Notes under the pieces: model-generated
Databases searched by the model: none
Told to the model about the DNA's origin: nothing
The model's input: the letters and a program-made list of their open reading frames with translations, nothing else
In this document: positions 36,113-45,679 of the stretch, in pieces
How positions within the stretch are numbered: the first letter of the stretch is position 1
How the letters are laid out: each line of letters starts with the position of its first letter
Translations under genes and position numbers: made by a program
NCBI RefSeq assembly: GCF_007786475.1
Contig: NZ_VNJJ01000002.1
Coordinates: 62,001-126,000, forward strand
Direction: 5' to 3'
Source: Cohnella terricola
Lineage (GTDB): Bacteria; Bacillota; Bacilli; Paenibacillales; Paenibacillaceae
Length of the DNA stretch: 64,000 nt

Positions 36113-36139
36113 TTAGCACTCTAAGTTACCGAGTGCCAA
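36113..36139. promoter_or_regulatory. CIRCE operator (HrcA binding site)
   Basis: TTAGCACTC, nine bases, then GAGTGCCAA matches the CIRCE consensus TTAGCACTC-N9-GAGTGCTAA at 17 of 18 positions. It lies between the htpG start and a TTGACA-like -35 (36172-36177 on the minus strand). Confidence 0.92.
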
Positions 36140-36301
36140 CACATCATTATTTTCACATTATCCCTTTTTGATGTCAAGACAACCGCAGCGAAAAGTTCCA
36201 AAGGTTCCCTTTAGCTCGTTTATCCATACGGGCAATTGGCTTCAAAGCATGATATGATAAAAATGACTTGCGGCGACAAGCCGTTATATGGAGTGAACAA
36301 G

Positions 36302-37414
36302 ATGAATATAAAAACAAAATTCGCGCTTTCGACGCTCGTTCTGGCGATCGCCGCGTTGGCGCTCTGCACCTTGGGAATCCGTTGGTATTCGTCCCACTTT
36401 CCGCGGCTCGCGTCCGCATTCCCGTCTATCGTCTCCGCGATTGCCGAATACAAATCCTCTTCTGCGTACGACAATTTAGTTCCGACTACGAACGAGCCGA
36501 ACGGCGTTTACTATCGCGACAATGTTCTCGTGCTCATGTATCATGACGTCAGCCCGAATCCGGAGAACGATAAATCGCTGCCTCTCGCCAGCTTCGATAA
36601 GCAGTTAGAGTTAATGAAAGCCAACAATTTTCATTGGATTACGATGGAGCAATATCGCGACTTTATTCTTCATTCCGCCCCCGTTCCGGACAACGCTGTG
36701 CTGCTTACGTTCGATGACGGTTACGAGTCGTTATACGATCAGGCCTATCCGTCGCTCAAGAAATACGGCGCGCCGGCATCCGCGTTCTTGATCGTCAAGA
36801 CGGTGGGAGATCCTTCGGATCCTTTTCCAAGGGTGACCTGGGACCAAGTGCGCGAGATGCATCAGAACGGCATCGATTTCTTCAACCATACGTATGACTC
36901 CCACCGTTATGCGCCGACAGAGGCGTCCGGAGGCAAGCCGATGTCCATGATCGCCCGGCGGCTCTACTTAAAGGACAAGCAGCGCCAAGAGACGGAAGAG
37001 GAATACGAAACTCGGGTGACCGCCGATCTGAGAAAAGCCAACGAAATTCTGGAACGGGAAATTGGCATTCGGAATTATGCGTTCGCGTTTCCTTACGGCG
37101 CTTTCTCGGACTCGCTTCTGAACATCTCCGGCAAGTTGGGCATGGATATTACGTTTACCGTCAAAAGCGGGCTGAACGCACCCGGTCAAACGAACGGCTT
37201 CCGGTTAAACGCCGGGGGCGAAGACAACAATCCCGATCTTCAGATCGCCCTGATGAAACAAGCGGAGACACGGCTCGCCGATCATGAGTTCAAGCAACCT
37301 CAAACCCGTCAATACGCTTTTCTGGCGCTTTCCGTTTTATTCGTACTTACCGGTATTTTCTGGTTATGGACTGGCTGGAGACTGATCAGAAGCAAAAAAA
37401 GGGTGGCCGCTTAG
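36302..37414 (+). CDS. Polysaccharide deacetylase family protein, membrane-anchored
   Basis: This is a 370-residue extracytoplasmic enzyme of the NodB/PgaB-IcaB type. An N-terminal signal anchor (LSTLVLAIAALALCTLGI) leads into the catalytic domain with LVLMYHDVSPNPEN, the metal-binding Asp motif LLTFDDGYESLYDQ and the histidine motif DFFNHTYDSHRY. A second hydrophobic helix (FLALSVLFVLTGIFWLW) with a basic tail ends the protein. MYHDV plus NHTYDSH resembles poly-N-acetylglucosamine de-N-acetylases more than peptidoglycan deacetylases; this is inference. GGAGTG precedes the ATG at 36302. Its last codons carry a terminator for the opposing ABC operon. Confidence 0.9.
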   Translation: MNIKTKFALSTLVLAIAALALCTLGIRWYSSHFPRLASAFPSIVSAIAEYKSSSAYDNLVPTTNEPNGVYYRDNVLVLMYHDVSPNPENDKSLPLASFDKQLELMKANNFHWITMEQYRDFILHSAPVPDNAVLLTFDDGYESLYDQAYPSLKKYGAPASAFLIVKTVGDPSDPFPRVTWDQVREMHQNGIDFFNHTYDSHRYAPTEASGGKPMSMIARRLYLKDKQRQETEEEYETRVTADLRKANEILEREIGIRNYAFAFPYGAFSDSLLNISGKLGMDITFTVKSGLNAPGQTNGFRLNAGGEDNNPDLQIALMKQAETRLADHEFKQPQTRQYAFLALSVLFVLTGIFWLWTGWRLIRSKKRVAA

Positions 37415-37428
37415 AATCTGCGCCACCC
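37394..37428 (-). terminator. Terminator of ABC operon 2, inside the end of the deacetylase gene
   Basis: GGGTGGC (37401-37407) pairs with GCCACCC (37422-37428). On the minus strand seven T follow (37400-37394). The T-run and one arm lie within the coding end of the opposing deacetylase gene. Confidence 0.88.
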
Positions 37429-37440
37429 CATATTGGAACT

Positions 37441-38316
37441 CTATCCTTTGACCGCCCCGGCCGTCATTCCCTTCATGATCTGCTCTTGGAACATTAAAAA
37501 GGCGATGATCGTCGGGATGACGGCGATCGTCATCGCGGCCATCGTCAGTTTATAGTCCGTCGAGTATCCCGTAGCGAAGACGGATAAGCTTAACGGGACC
37601 GTCTTCAGGGCCGGTTTGCTGATAAAAATAAGCGCGAAGGCGAAGTCGTTCCAGAACCGCAGAAAACCCAAGATCGCTACCGTGGACAGCGCCGGCAGAC
37701 TTAGAGGCAGCATCATGCGGAAGAAGATGCCCCAATAACCAGTGCCATCGATCAGCGCGGCTTCCTCGATTTCTTTCGGAATCGCCGTCAGGAACGCCGC
37801 CGTCACGAAGATCGCGAGCGGCAGTTCGAAAGCCGTATAAGGCAAGATAAGCGCCCAATACGTATCCAACAACTTAACTTGCTTGAGCATGATGAAGAGC
37901 GGAACTAATGTGCTATGAATCGGGATGAGCATCCCGAGCAGAAACAACCCCATAAAAAACGCTTTGAACCGGAATTGAAAACGGGCGAGCACGTAAGCTG
38001 CCAAAGCGCCCATCACAAGAGTAAAAGCAAGGGCCGTCACCGTCACGATCGTCGAGTTGATCAATGAAGTGCCCATTGCCGATACGTCCCAAGCGCGGGT
38101 CAAGTTGTCCCAGTGCCAAACCTTCGGCAAGTAGAACGGACGAGAATCGAATTCCTCGTTCGTCTTAAAAGCGCTGGTGAATAGCCAAAACAACGGATAT
38201 AAGGTAACAAGTGCGTACAGAGTCAATCCGAGCTGGATAAGTGCTCTCCCCAAGCCTCGTTTGCTTTTGCCCTCCACCTGAATCTTTGCCATAGGAAGCT
38301 TTTGTTCCATCTGCAT
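37441..38316 (-). CDS. Carbohydrate ABC transporter permease, MalG type (operon 2)
   Basis: This is a 291-residue six-helix permease. The EAA loop is EIEEAALIDGTGYWGIFFRM, and the protein ends EQIMKGMTAGAVKG, typical of the MalG group. AGGAGGCGGGA stands before the ATG. It is the last gene of an operon with a MalF-type permease and binding lipoprotein directly upstream and a two-component system above them. No ATPase is encoded nearby. Confidence 0.95.
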   Translation of the reverse strand: MQMEQKLPMAKIQVEGKSKRGLGRALIQLGLTLYALVTLYPLFWLFTSAFKTNEEFDSRPFYLPKVWHWDNLTRAWDVSAMGTSLINSTIVTVTALAFTLVMGALAAYVLARFQFRFKAFFMGLFLLGMLIPIHSTLVPLFIMLKQVKLLDTYWALILPYTAFELPLAIFVTAAFLTAIPKEIEEAALIDGTGYWGIFFRMMLPLSLPALSTVAILGFLRFWNDFAFALIFISKPALKTVPLSLSVFATGYSTDYKLTMAAMTIAVIPTIIAFLMFQEQIMKGMTAGAVKG

Positions 38317-38327
38317 ATTCCCGCCTC

Positions 38328-39203
38328 CTAACGGTAATCCCTTTTCATGAGGTACTGACTTCCCAAGATTAACAGCAAGCTGAGAATGATGATCGCCGTA
38401 GATATCGCGCTTCCGTAACCGAACCTATAGACATTAAAGGTGCTGTTGTACATGTATGAGGCAAGCACCTCCGTCGTATGGGCGGGACCTCCTCCGGTCA
38501 TTACGTAGATCAGATCGAATGCTTTCAAACTTCCCGAGATGCATAACACGATGACGACCTTGATCGTATCCCAGATCATCGGCAACGTGATCGTAAACAG
38601 CTTGCGTGATGCGCCGACCCCGTCGATCTGGGCGGCATCGTTGATCTCGGACGGGATATTTTGCAGCGCGGCAATAAAAATGATCATATACGGCCCGATA
38701 TAATTCCAGATAATCGGGATCATAATCGCATACATAGATATGCTCGGCTCGGAGAGCCAGGCTCTCTTTAAGTTTTCCAATCCCGCGGAATCGAGCAGGA
38801 AATTCAGGACGCCGATCTGCGGATGATAAATGTAACTCCAGATAATCCCGACGACTACGGAAGATAACACCATCGGCATGAATACCGAGGCTCGGATCAG
38901 CCGTTGAAACAGACCGCTCTTCGTCAGTAGAAGCGCTAGAATCATGGCGATCGGCACTTGTCCGAAGACCGAAGCGGCAACGATCAGCATGTTATTCTTG
39001 AAACCCTTCCAGAAGATCGGGTCCTTAACGACTTCCGCATAATTGGCTAAGCCGATAAATTTGGCGGCTCCGATCCCTTTCCAATCGAAAAATCCGTAAT
39101 AAGCGGACCAGAAAACCGGAACGACGACGAAAAACAAATAGAGAATCAAAGCCGGGAGTATCCCGGCGACAATAAATCCTTTCACTCGCGCCGATGTTGT
39201 CAT
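38328..39203 (-). CDS. Carbohydrate ABC transporter permease, MalF type (operon 2)
   Basis: This is a 291-residue permease with helices beginning at GFIVAGILPALILYLFFVVV. The EAA loop is EINDAAQIDGVGASRKLFTI, and a MTGGGPAHTTEVLASYMY segment typical of MalF proteins follows. The ATG at 39203 follows AAGGAGGGAACT; in-frame upstream codons fall within a hairpin and are unlikely to be translated. It pairs with the downstream MalG-type permease. Confidence 0.95.
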   Translation of the reverse strand: MTTSARVKGFIVAGILPALILYLFFVVVPVFWSAYYGFFDWKGIGAAKFIGLANYAEVVKDPIFWKGFKNNMLIVAASVFGQVPIAMILALLLTKSGLFQRLIRASVFMPMVLSSVVVGIIWSYIYHPQIGVLNFLLDSAGLENLKRAWLSEPSISMYAIMIPIIWNYIGPYMIIFIAALQNIPSEINDAAQIDGVGASRKLFTITLPMIWDTIKVVIVLCISGSLKAFDLIYVMTGGGPAHTTEVLASYMYNSTFNVYRFGYGSAISTAIIILSLLLILGSQYLMKRDYR

Positions 39204-39254
39204 AGTTCCCTCCTTGGCAAGTAGAACGGCAATGCCGTCTTCGAGTAAAAAAGC

Positions 39255-39291
39255 CGATTCCAGCCCCATAGTTGACTGGAAACTGGAATCG
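39255..39291 (-). promoter_or_regulatory. Intra-operon terminator-like stem-loop after the binding-protein gene (operon 2)
   Basis: CGATTCCAG (39255-39263) and CTGGAATCG (39283-39291) pair, extended by AAAGC/GCTTT on the transcribed strand and followed by TTTTT. It lies 11 bases after the binding-protein stop and before the permease genes, so partial termination is likely. Confidence 0.75.
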
Positions 39292-39302
39292 CTTTGCCTC
39301 CT

Positions 39303-40640
39303 CTATTTGCTCGCTGCCAACTCTTTATCCTGCGCATCTTGGATTTTCTTGGCGATGTTCTCTGGATTTCCGCCCATCAACAGTTCCTGCAATCCGTTGT
39401 TCATGACATCCGCAACGGCGGAGCTGAGTCGGCCGTCATATACCGGTGTAGTATGCACGGTGCCGAGAAGCTTGTAGACTTCGGCGAAGATCGGACTGAC
39501 TTTGGACGTATCCAGTTCGACTTTATAACTGACAAGCTGATTGCCTTCGAGCGTTTTTTTCTGAACTTCCGGACTTGCCATCGTATAAATCAGCTTAAAC
39601 GCGGCGTCTCTGCGGGCACCATCTACGTTTTTGCTGAGACCGAGTCCCGTTCCGACGACCCCGGACAGCGAATCCGGATCGCCCTTGCCGCCCGGCACCG
39701 TTGGAAGCACCGTTGCTCCCATGTCCGCCATCGCTTCGGGCGAAGCGTTGGCAGCCAAGTTCGTCAACGCCCAACCGCCGTCGATCATCATGGCCGCTTT
39801 CCCTTGCGCGAACATCTGCTCCATCTGCGTGTTGTCGATGCTGTTAAAGCCGTCTTGGAACGCCTTAGCATCGGAAAGCTGTTTCAAGTACGCAAGCGCT
39901 TGCACGAACTCGGGATCGGTGAATTTCGCACCTTCTCCGGCAATCGCCTTGAGGAACCATTCCGTTCCCGTTACCCGGTCTCCAAGCGAGCTGAGAATGC
40001 TGGACTGTGCCAACCAAGCCGCTTTGTTGCCCAGTGCGATCGGTGTAATTTTCGCCTTATTAAACGTCTCGACGAGATGCATCATATCGTCCCAAGTTTT
40101 CGGAGGCTCCACATTATTCTCGGAGAACATTTTTTTGTTGTAATATAAAATCGACGTTGGCGACATGGCCATCGGCACAGCATAGGTATTGCCGTCGATC
40201 GTAAAATCGGAGAAGGAGTTAGGGAGGAATCCCTCTTTCCATTCAGGTTTGCTATCGAGCAGTTCGTTGATCGGTTGGAGCAATCCTCCGCCATCGAATT
40301 CTTTCGTCATAATCCCCGGCCACATCACGAACAAGTCGGGCATTTCGTTAGCCGCGGCTACCGTTTTTAGCCGTGCCCGATACCCATCGGGAGGGATTCC
40401 CTGAATATCAAGCTGGATATCCGGGTTATCTTTCTGGAATTGCTCCAAAGTCGCCCTCATCGTCTGGGCTCTAAGATCGTCCCCCGTATAGTTATGCCAT
40501 ATAGACAGCTTCACTTTCTCGGTTTTCGTTCCTGCTGTGCTGCCGTTTTCTTGCGAAGCGTCTTTACTTCCGCTGTTGCCGCATGCGACCATCGATATGG
40601 TCATGACCGTCAATAACGCGATTAACCAAGTTTTTTTCAT
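39303..40640 (-). CDS. Extracellular sugar-binding lipoprotein of ABC operon 2
   Basis: This is a 445-residue family 1 solute-binding protein. The signal peptide MKKTWLIALLTVMTISMVAC has its lipidated cysteine at residue 20. Conserved features are LSIWHNYTGDD, DLFVMWPGIMTKEFDGGG, YNKKMFSENNVEPPKTWDDM and FAQGKAAMMIDGGWALTNL. The start at 40640 has GAGGAGGG upstream; the frame is open further upstream, but no better start exists. It delivers a sugar to the two permeases below. Confidence 0.94.
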   Translation of the reverse strand: MKKTWLIALLTVMTISMVACGNSGSKDASQENGSTAGTKTEKVKLSIWHNYTGDDLRAQTMRATLEQFQKDNPDIQLDIQGIPPDGYRARLKTVAAANEMPDLFVMWPGIMTKEFDGGGLLQPINELLDSKPEWKEGFLPNSFSDFTIDGNTYAVPMAMSPTSILYYNKKMFSENNVEPPKTWDDMMHLVETFNKAKITPIALGNKAAWLAQSSILSSLGDRVTGTEWFLKAIAGEGAKFTDPEFVQALAYLKQLSDAKAFQDGFNSIDNTQMEQMFAQGKAAMMIDGGWALTNLAANASPEAMADMGATVLPTVPGGKGDPDSLSGVVGTGLGLSKNVDGARRDAAFKLIYTMASPEVQKKTLEGNQLVSYKVELDTSKVSPIFAEVYKLLGTVHTTPVYDGRLSSAVADVMNNGLQELLMGGNPENIAKKIQDAQDKELAASK

Positions 40641-40731
40641 TCGTTTGCCCTCCTCGTCTCTGTTTGCTTTCTCAGTATAAAGGGCGAAATCGCTGCGGAT
40701 AACGGGAGAAACTTCGGAGAGAGGGGGGTCA

Positions 40732-42300
40732 TTATTCAGCTTCTTTGGGATGCTGACGAAATTCCGAAGGCGTTTTACCCGTATGTTTCTTGAACTGCTG
40801 CGTGAAATATTTAATATCCACATACCCTACCCGCTTCGCCACGTCAGCGACCTTGCTCGGGGTACACTGCAAAATCTCGGCGGCTTTGCGCATCCGCTCG
40901 CGGGTGACGAATTCCAGATAAGTCATGCCCGTTTCCCGTTTGAACACCTCGCTGAAATGATTCGGGTTCGAATGGACAATCCCGGCGACTTGATTCAAGG
41001 ATAGAGGTTGATCGAGGTGATCCTTGATGTAGGCAATCGCTTTATGAATATAAGAGAACCTGGTCTGATCCATCGACTGATGATAGACCGCCATTGCCGC
41101 CGATAGCTGCTTGAATACCTCGTCTTCGGGGCGTGCGTCCCATTCGAAGCTAAGCGAGGCTGGGATCGCAAGATTCGGCGACGGATCGCCAAGGCCGGCT
41201 CGGGTTCGTTCCGCCCACCGATAACCCGCGACGACCAGCGAATGAAGAAACGCGCGAAGCGTAACCGGCGTAACCGCCGGGTCCTCCAGTTGGTTCCGTA
41301 CCGTCTGATTCACCCAATGTCTAAGCGCGGTGGCGTCATTGTTCATCAGAATTGCCGACAGCTCCGCCTCTTCTTTCTCCGTGCACAAGGTACGACCGCC
41401 GGCGCGCCCCTTAATATCTTCCGCCGCGAACAATCCCCGCGATCCGATCAGCCCCTTATACGCATAAACCTCCAAAGCGTCCTGATAAGATTGCTTCAGT
41501 CCCTCGTAACTCGTCGCCAAGCTGCCAAGCGCCGAGAAGACGGTGCATTTCAGAATTTCTTCGACGCGGTTCTGTATCCGCTCCAGAGCAGGACGATCTG
41601 ATACTCCCGTCTCCTCTCTCGCCACCAAGACCAAGCGATCTTTTCCCACGAGCGTCATGCAAGGCAGCAATTCGCACAATATATTGTCTACGGCCCCATG
41701 AAGCAGATCGTCGAAAGGCTTCTCCCCCCAACCGGAGGCGGACAGCAGCATGACTCGCAACGATAAATCATCGCCCGGCTTGTTCATCCCCTGTTTGCGG
41801 AACCATTCCCGAACACGGTCGAGATCGGCCCCCCGTTCATCGTCAAGCCCGCCGTTTAAAACATTGAGTAGCGCCTGCTTGTTCAACGCGGTCTGCTGAA
41901 GCATTTCTTGTTTGATCCATTCCTGCCGCTCCACAATATTTTGTTTAGCCTTCATCGCCGCTTTAATAATTTCTTCAGGACGGCTTGTTTTCAATAAATA
42001 ATCCGTGACTCCGCCCCGCAAAGCCTGTTGCGCGTAAGAAAAATCATCGTAGCCGGTTAGAATAAGAACCTCCGTGCCCGGCAGCATCTCTTTGACTTCC
42101 TTGGCCAGCTCGATGCCATCCATGCCCGACATGCGAATATCGGTCAACAGAATATCGGGTTTCTCCGTCGGTATTCTCTCCAATGCTTCTTCGGCCGAAG
42201 CGGCGGGAGGAATCAGTTCGAGCCCCAGCTCCTTCCAATCGATCACCGTACATAACCCGTTACGAATGATCACCTCGTCGTCTACGATCATGATTTTCAT
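40732..42300 (-). CDS. YesN-type response regulator with AraC DNA-binding domain (operon 2)
   Basis: This is a 522-residue regulator. The receiver has D7-D8, phosphoacceptor D54 (ILLTDIRMSGMDG) and K104 (YLLKTSRPEE). A long middle region leads to an AraC HTH pair (LNQVAGIVHSNPNHFSEVFK, VADVAKRVGYVDIKYFTQQF). Its start overlaps the stop of the sensor kinase gene by ATGA (42297-42300 region), so the two are translationally coupled. It lies upstream of the binding-protein gene and is expected to activate it. Confidence 0.94.
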   Translation of the reverse strand: MKIMIVDDEVIIRNGLCTVIDWKELGLELIPPAASAEEALERIPTEKPDILLTDIRMSGMDGIELAKEVKEMLPGTEVLILTGYDDFSYAQQALRGGVTDYLLKTSRPEEIIKAAMKAKQNIVERQEWIKQEMLQQTALNKQALLNVLNGGLDDERGADLDRVREWFRKQGMNKPGDDLSLRVMLLSASGWGEKPFDDLLHGAVDNILCELLPCMTLVGKDRLVLVAREETGVSDRPALERIQNRVEEILKCTVFSALGSLATSYEGLKQSYQDALEVYAYKGLIGSRGLFAAEDIKGRAGGRTLCTEKEEAELSAILMNNDATALRHWVNQTVRNQLEDPAVTPVTLRAFLHSLVVAGYRWAERTRAGLGDPSPNLAIPASLSFEWDARPEDEVFKQLSAAMAVYHQSMDQTRFSYIHKAIAYIKDHLDQPLSLNQVAGIVHSNPNHFSEVFKRETGMTYLEFVTRERMRKAAEILQCTPSKVADVAKRVGYVDIKYFTQQFKKHTGKTPSEFRQHPKEAE

Positions 42301-44078
42301 GGCCGTTCCTCCCTAAGCGGAATAGTAAACGAAATCCGGGTCCCTTTTCCCGCTTCGCTGTCGATCGTTAATCCCGAATCATTGCCATAGTGCAGCTTCA
42401 GACGGCGATGGACATTCAACAAACCGTAGCTACCGCTTTTCGGCACGTTGCGGTCCAGCGCCTGAGGCTCCGAATCGACCGCCGATAATAACTGCCTCCG
42501 GATCTCGCGAAGCCTGCCTTCTTCTATCCCGATTCCCGTATCTTCCACCACGAACTTCATCTCGCTGCCTTGCAGCTCCCCGTGAACGAACACTTGCCCC
42601 TTCTCCTTCTTCTTCTGAATGCCATGAATGAGACTGTTCTCGATTAGGGGCTGCAGCAATAACTTCAGCATCGGCATCGGCATCATGTCCGGGTCGACGA
42701 AAAATTCCATCGTGAACTGATCGGGAAAACGAATCGATTGAATATAGGCGTAATTCTGCGCATGGGAGATTTCTTGGCGAACCTGGCAATACTCTTCGCC
42801 TTTGTTCAGACTGAAACGCATGAAATCGCTAAGCGCTCCGACCATCTCGGCAATCTGCCGATCTTTGTTCATGAGTGCGATCCAATGGATCGAAGATAAC
42901 GTATTGTAGAGGAAATGCGGATTAATCTGGGCCTGAAGCGCCTGAATATCCGCCTCCTTCTTCTTCGCCTCATTAAGCTGGACCTGGGTTTTCAACCTGT
43001 CGATCTTCTCGCCCAGCTTGTTATAGCTTCGGACGAGCAGTCCGATTTCATCGGCGCTCTTGATCGTGTAGGTCGGGATCTTCTCATCGAGATTCAGTTC
43101 CTTTAACGATCTCGTCAGTTTCGTCAGCGGCGTGGTTACCCATTGAATGAAATAGAGCATCAAGCCGACGGCAAGCAACAAGGCGATCCCCGTAGCAAAA
43201 GCCGTTACAGTCAGCACGTAATTGTTCTGCGCCCTGTACACTTGAGTAGGAATAAAACCGACCAATTCCCACCCCAGACTCGGAATCGTATTGTAGAGAA
43301 TCGTCTTCTGCTCCTTGCCGCTGCCGTATTTCAGCACGCCGTTCGTTCCCTCCAACTTCTCCATGTCGGGGAAAATGGCGGACAACGGCTGTGTCAGCCA
43401 TGACGGGTCTCCTCCGGAAATGATTGTGCCGTCCTTGTCCAATAGGAGGACGTAACCGCTTTTCTCCCATCCGGCAGCGTCGATAAACCGTTCGATTTCT
43501 TTCTGATCCAGGCTGACCGAAATCCATCCCATTTCCTTGAAGTTGTAAAAATTACGAACCGGACGCACGAGCGAAATCACCCGTTTCAACCCCTCCGTCG
43601 TTTGATTCTCGTAGAGGGAAGTCCAACGTTTCGGAGTTTTGCGGTAATCCATCTTGATCTTCTCGAGAAGAGGGGGCAACCCGGATTGAAGGATGGTCGA
43701 ATTCGACAGTTCGGGATTACCGTTCTTTGGTTTGATCGTAATATTCGAGATGTACTTCTTCGAGAAAGCCAAGTTCGTCAACGTACCGATAATGAGCGAA
43801 TAGCGGGCGATATCTTCTCGTTCGTTATTCAAGTATAATTGGATGTCCTTCTCCCCGATTAGGAAAATGGACATGTTTTCCACGTCCTGAACGACGAATT
43901 CAATCTTATCTTTGATTTGATTTAGCGTGTTCATTCCCGACTGCTTGGCTTTCTCTTCCGTTACGGAAGCGGCCATCTGGTAAGAGACGACACCCGCGAA
44001 TAACAAGGGAAGCAAGATGGCGAATAGCAACAATAACGTTAGTTTTCGTTTAAGCGAATTGGCAAGCCAGCGCCTCAT
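42297..44078 (-). CDS. YesM-type sensor histidine kinase (operon 2)
   Basis: This is a 593-residue membrane kinase. Helix 1 is LTLLLLFAILLPLLFAGVVS, an extracellular region of about 245 residues follows, then helix 2 (VTAFATGIALLLAVGLMLYF), HAMP (WVTTPLTKLTRSLKELNLDE) and the LytS-type kinase core with QAQINPHFLYNTLSSIHW (phospho-His), LKLLLQPLIENSLIHGI and SYGLLNVHRRLKLHYG. AAGGGGATG precedes the ATG. It is the first gene of ABC operon 2 and presumably senses its sugar. Confidence 0.94.
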   Translation of the reverse strand: MRRWLANSLKRKLTLLLLFAILLPLLFAGVVSYQMAASVTEEKAKQSGMNTLNQIKDKIEFVVQDVENMSIFLIGEKDIQLYLNNEREDIARYSLIIGTLTNLAFSKKYISNITIKPKNGNPELSNSTILQSGLPPLLEKIKMDYRKTPKRWTSLYENQTTEGLKRVISLVRPVRNFYNFKEMGWISVSLDQKEIERFIDAAGWEKSGYVLLLDKDGTIISGGDPSWLTQPLSAIFPDMEKLEGTNGVLKYGSGKEQKTILYNTIPSLGWELVGFIPTQVYRAQNNYVLTVTAFATGIALLLAVGLMLYFIQWVTTPLTKLTRSLKELNLDEKIPTYTIKSADEIGLLVRSYNKLGEKIDRLKTQVQLNEAKKKEADIQALQAQINPHFLYNTLSSIHWIALMNKDRQIAEMVGALSDFMRFSLNKGEEYCQVRQEISHAQNYAYIQSIRFPDQFTMEFFVDPDMMPMPMLKLLLQPLIENSLIHGIQKKKEKGQVFVHGELQGSEMKFVVEDTGIGIEEGRLREIRRQLLSAVDSEPQALDRNVPKSGSYGLLNVHRRLKLHYGNDSGLTIDSEAGKGTRISFTIPLREERP

Positions 44079-44152
44079 CGGTTCATCCCCTTAACAGCCA
44101 TTATTCTAAAGCACTGTAGTATTCGACATAATGCGAGGAATTCCTTGAAGAC

Positions 44153-44177
44153 AAAAAATCCCTCCGTAAATGGAGGG
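44153..44177 (-). terminator. Terminator of the rRNA methyltransferase gene
   Basis: CCCTCC (44160-44165) pairs with GGAGGG (44172-44177). On the minus strand ATTTTTTG follows. It lies 39 bases after the stop codon. Confidence 0.82.
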
Positions 44178-44215
44178 TAAATTCTTCGTTCGTAACCGAT
44201 CAGCTCTCCGCAGAA

Positions 44216-45586
44216 CTAAATGTTAGTCCATCTAAGCCCTTTCGGAAAATGGTTTTTCAACGTTCCGTCCGCCAGCTTCCCCCACCCGATCGGGAAACCG
44301 TCTACTTCGACCAGATGCCAGCCTTTCGGTCCTGTCGCAGGCAAAGACTCGCCCCTTAGGTAAGCGGCGATCTCCGCCGTTTCCCGCAATAGATTCCAAC
44401 GCTTCCGCGCCTGCTCGCCGTTTAACGACAGCGCAAGAGCATGAGAAGGCTCGAACCGATTTTTCTTCAGCGTTCCGATATGCCAGCCGGGGCGAACGAC
44501 TTTCAGTTGGTCGAGCGTCAGCATTCCCGGCGGCAAAATGTAAAGCTGTTCGCCGAATACGGTAAAATCTCCTGACGGGATATCCATCAGCGTTTCCTCC
44601 GCGAATGCAAAATAATCCTTTAACGCCTTCCGATCTCCCATTGGCTTGGCAAACGTGCGCTTGGCCTGCTCCTGTCCGTCCGTTTTTCTCAGTACCGCAA
44701 TGTAGTGGCCTTCCCCCTGAAGCCGATGAGGCCAGAGCCTGAACGTGTTGCCGATCTTCTCCACTGGGTCATCGACCCAATCCGCACGTCCTCGATCAAA
44801 TCCTTCGTATGCTCGCACGTCCTCGATGACGAACTCCGGATGCGACTCGACAAATCGGCTGATCGCTCCTTCGTTCTCTTCCGGCGAGAAGGTGCACGTC
44901 GAATAGACCAGGCGTCCGCCCGGTTTCAGCATTTTCGCGGCTTGGAGTAGGATCTCATCTTGGCGGGCCGCGCACATGTTCACATGGCTCAGGCTCCACT
45001 CCGCGCAAGCGTCGGGGTCCTTCCGGAACATCCCTTCCCCCGAGCAAGGAGCGTCAACGAGAATGCGATCAAAGAAAACCGGAAATCTGGCCGCAAGGCG
45101 GTCCGGCATCTCGTTCGTGACGACGGCGTTCCGTATGCCCATTCGTTCAACGTTCTGTGACAGGATTTTGGCCCGCGCGGGATGGGGCTCGTTGGCGATC
45201 AACAGTCCAGCGCCTTTCATTTTCGCCGCAAGGTGGGTCGACTTGCCGCCCGGAGCCGCGCACAGATCAAGCACCGTATCGCCCGGTTGCGGGTCGAGCA
45301 GTTCTCCGACGGCCATGGCGCTTGGTTCCTGGATGTAATATAGCCCCGCTTCATGGTAAGGATGTTTGCCGGGCCGATCTTCCTTGCCGTAATAGAAGCC
45401 TTCCTCTGCCCACGGAATTCGCCTCATCCCGAACGGAGCGACCTTCAGAAATTGTTCCACGGACGTTTTTAACGTGTTGACTCTTAGTCCATGGGCTCTC
45501 TCTTCTTCGTAGCTCCGGGCGAAAGCCTCGTATTCGGATTGGAGCAGCTTGTTCATTTTCGCCAGAAAGTCTTGCGGCAGTTGCAT
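44216..45586 (-). CDS. RsmF-like RNA (cytosine-5) methyltransferase
   Basis: This is a 456-residue enzyme of the NOL1/NOP2/Sun family that transfers methyl groups from SAM to a cytosine in rRNA. The SAM site is DLCAAPGGKSTHLAAKM. The two active cysteines sit in ILVDAPCSGEGMFRKD and LVYSTCTFSPEENEG. A C-terminal domain (about 300-456, ending NHFPKGLRW) matches the RsmF/YebU tail, which separates it from RsmB. The ATG at 45586 follows GAGGGA; 17 extra codons upstream are possible but unsupported. It is a single gene. Confidence 0.92.
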   Translation of the reverse strand: MQLPQDFLAKMNKLLQSEYEAFARSYEEERAHGLRVNTLKTSVEQFLKVAPFGMRRIPWAEEGFYYGKEDRPGKHPYHEAGLYYIQEPSAMAVGELLDPQPGDTVLDLCAAPGGKSTHLAAKMKGAGLLIANEPHPARAKILSQNVERMGIRNAVVTNEMPDRLAARFPVFFDRILVDAPCSGEGMFRKDPDACAEWSLSHVNMCAARQDEILLQAAKMLKPGGRLVYSTCTFSPEENEGAISRFVESHPEFVIEDVRAYEGFDRGRADWVDDPVEKIGNTFRLWPHRLQGEGHYIAVLRKTDGQEQAKRTFAKPMGDRKALKDYFAFAEETLMDIPSGDFTVFGEQLYILPPGMLTLDQLKVVRPGWHIGTLKKNRFEPSHALALSLNGEQARKRWNLLRETAEIAAYLRGESLPATGPKGWHLVEVDGFPIGWGKLADGTLKNHFPKGLRWTNI

Positions 45587-45679
45587 ATGCGTTCCCTCAG
45601 ATTCTGCTTGATTACCGATAAGGTTGAATGAACACATTTTACTATACTCGGGAATCGGTCACAATTGTTACCGCCCTCG

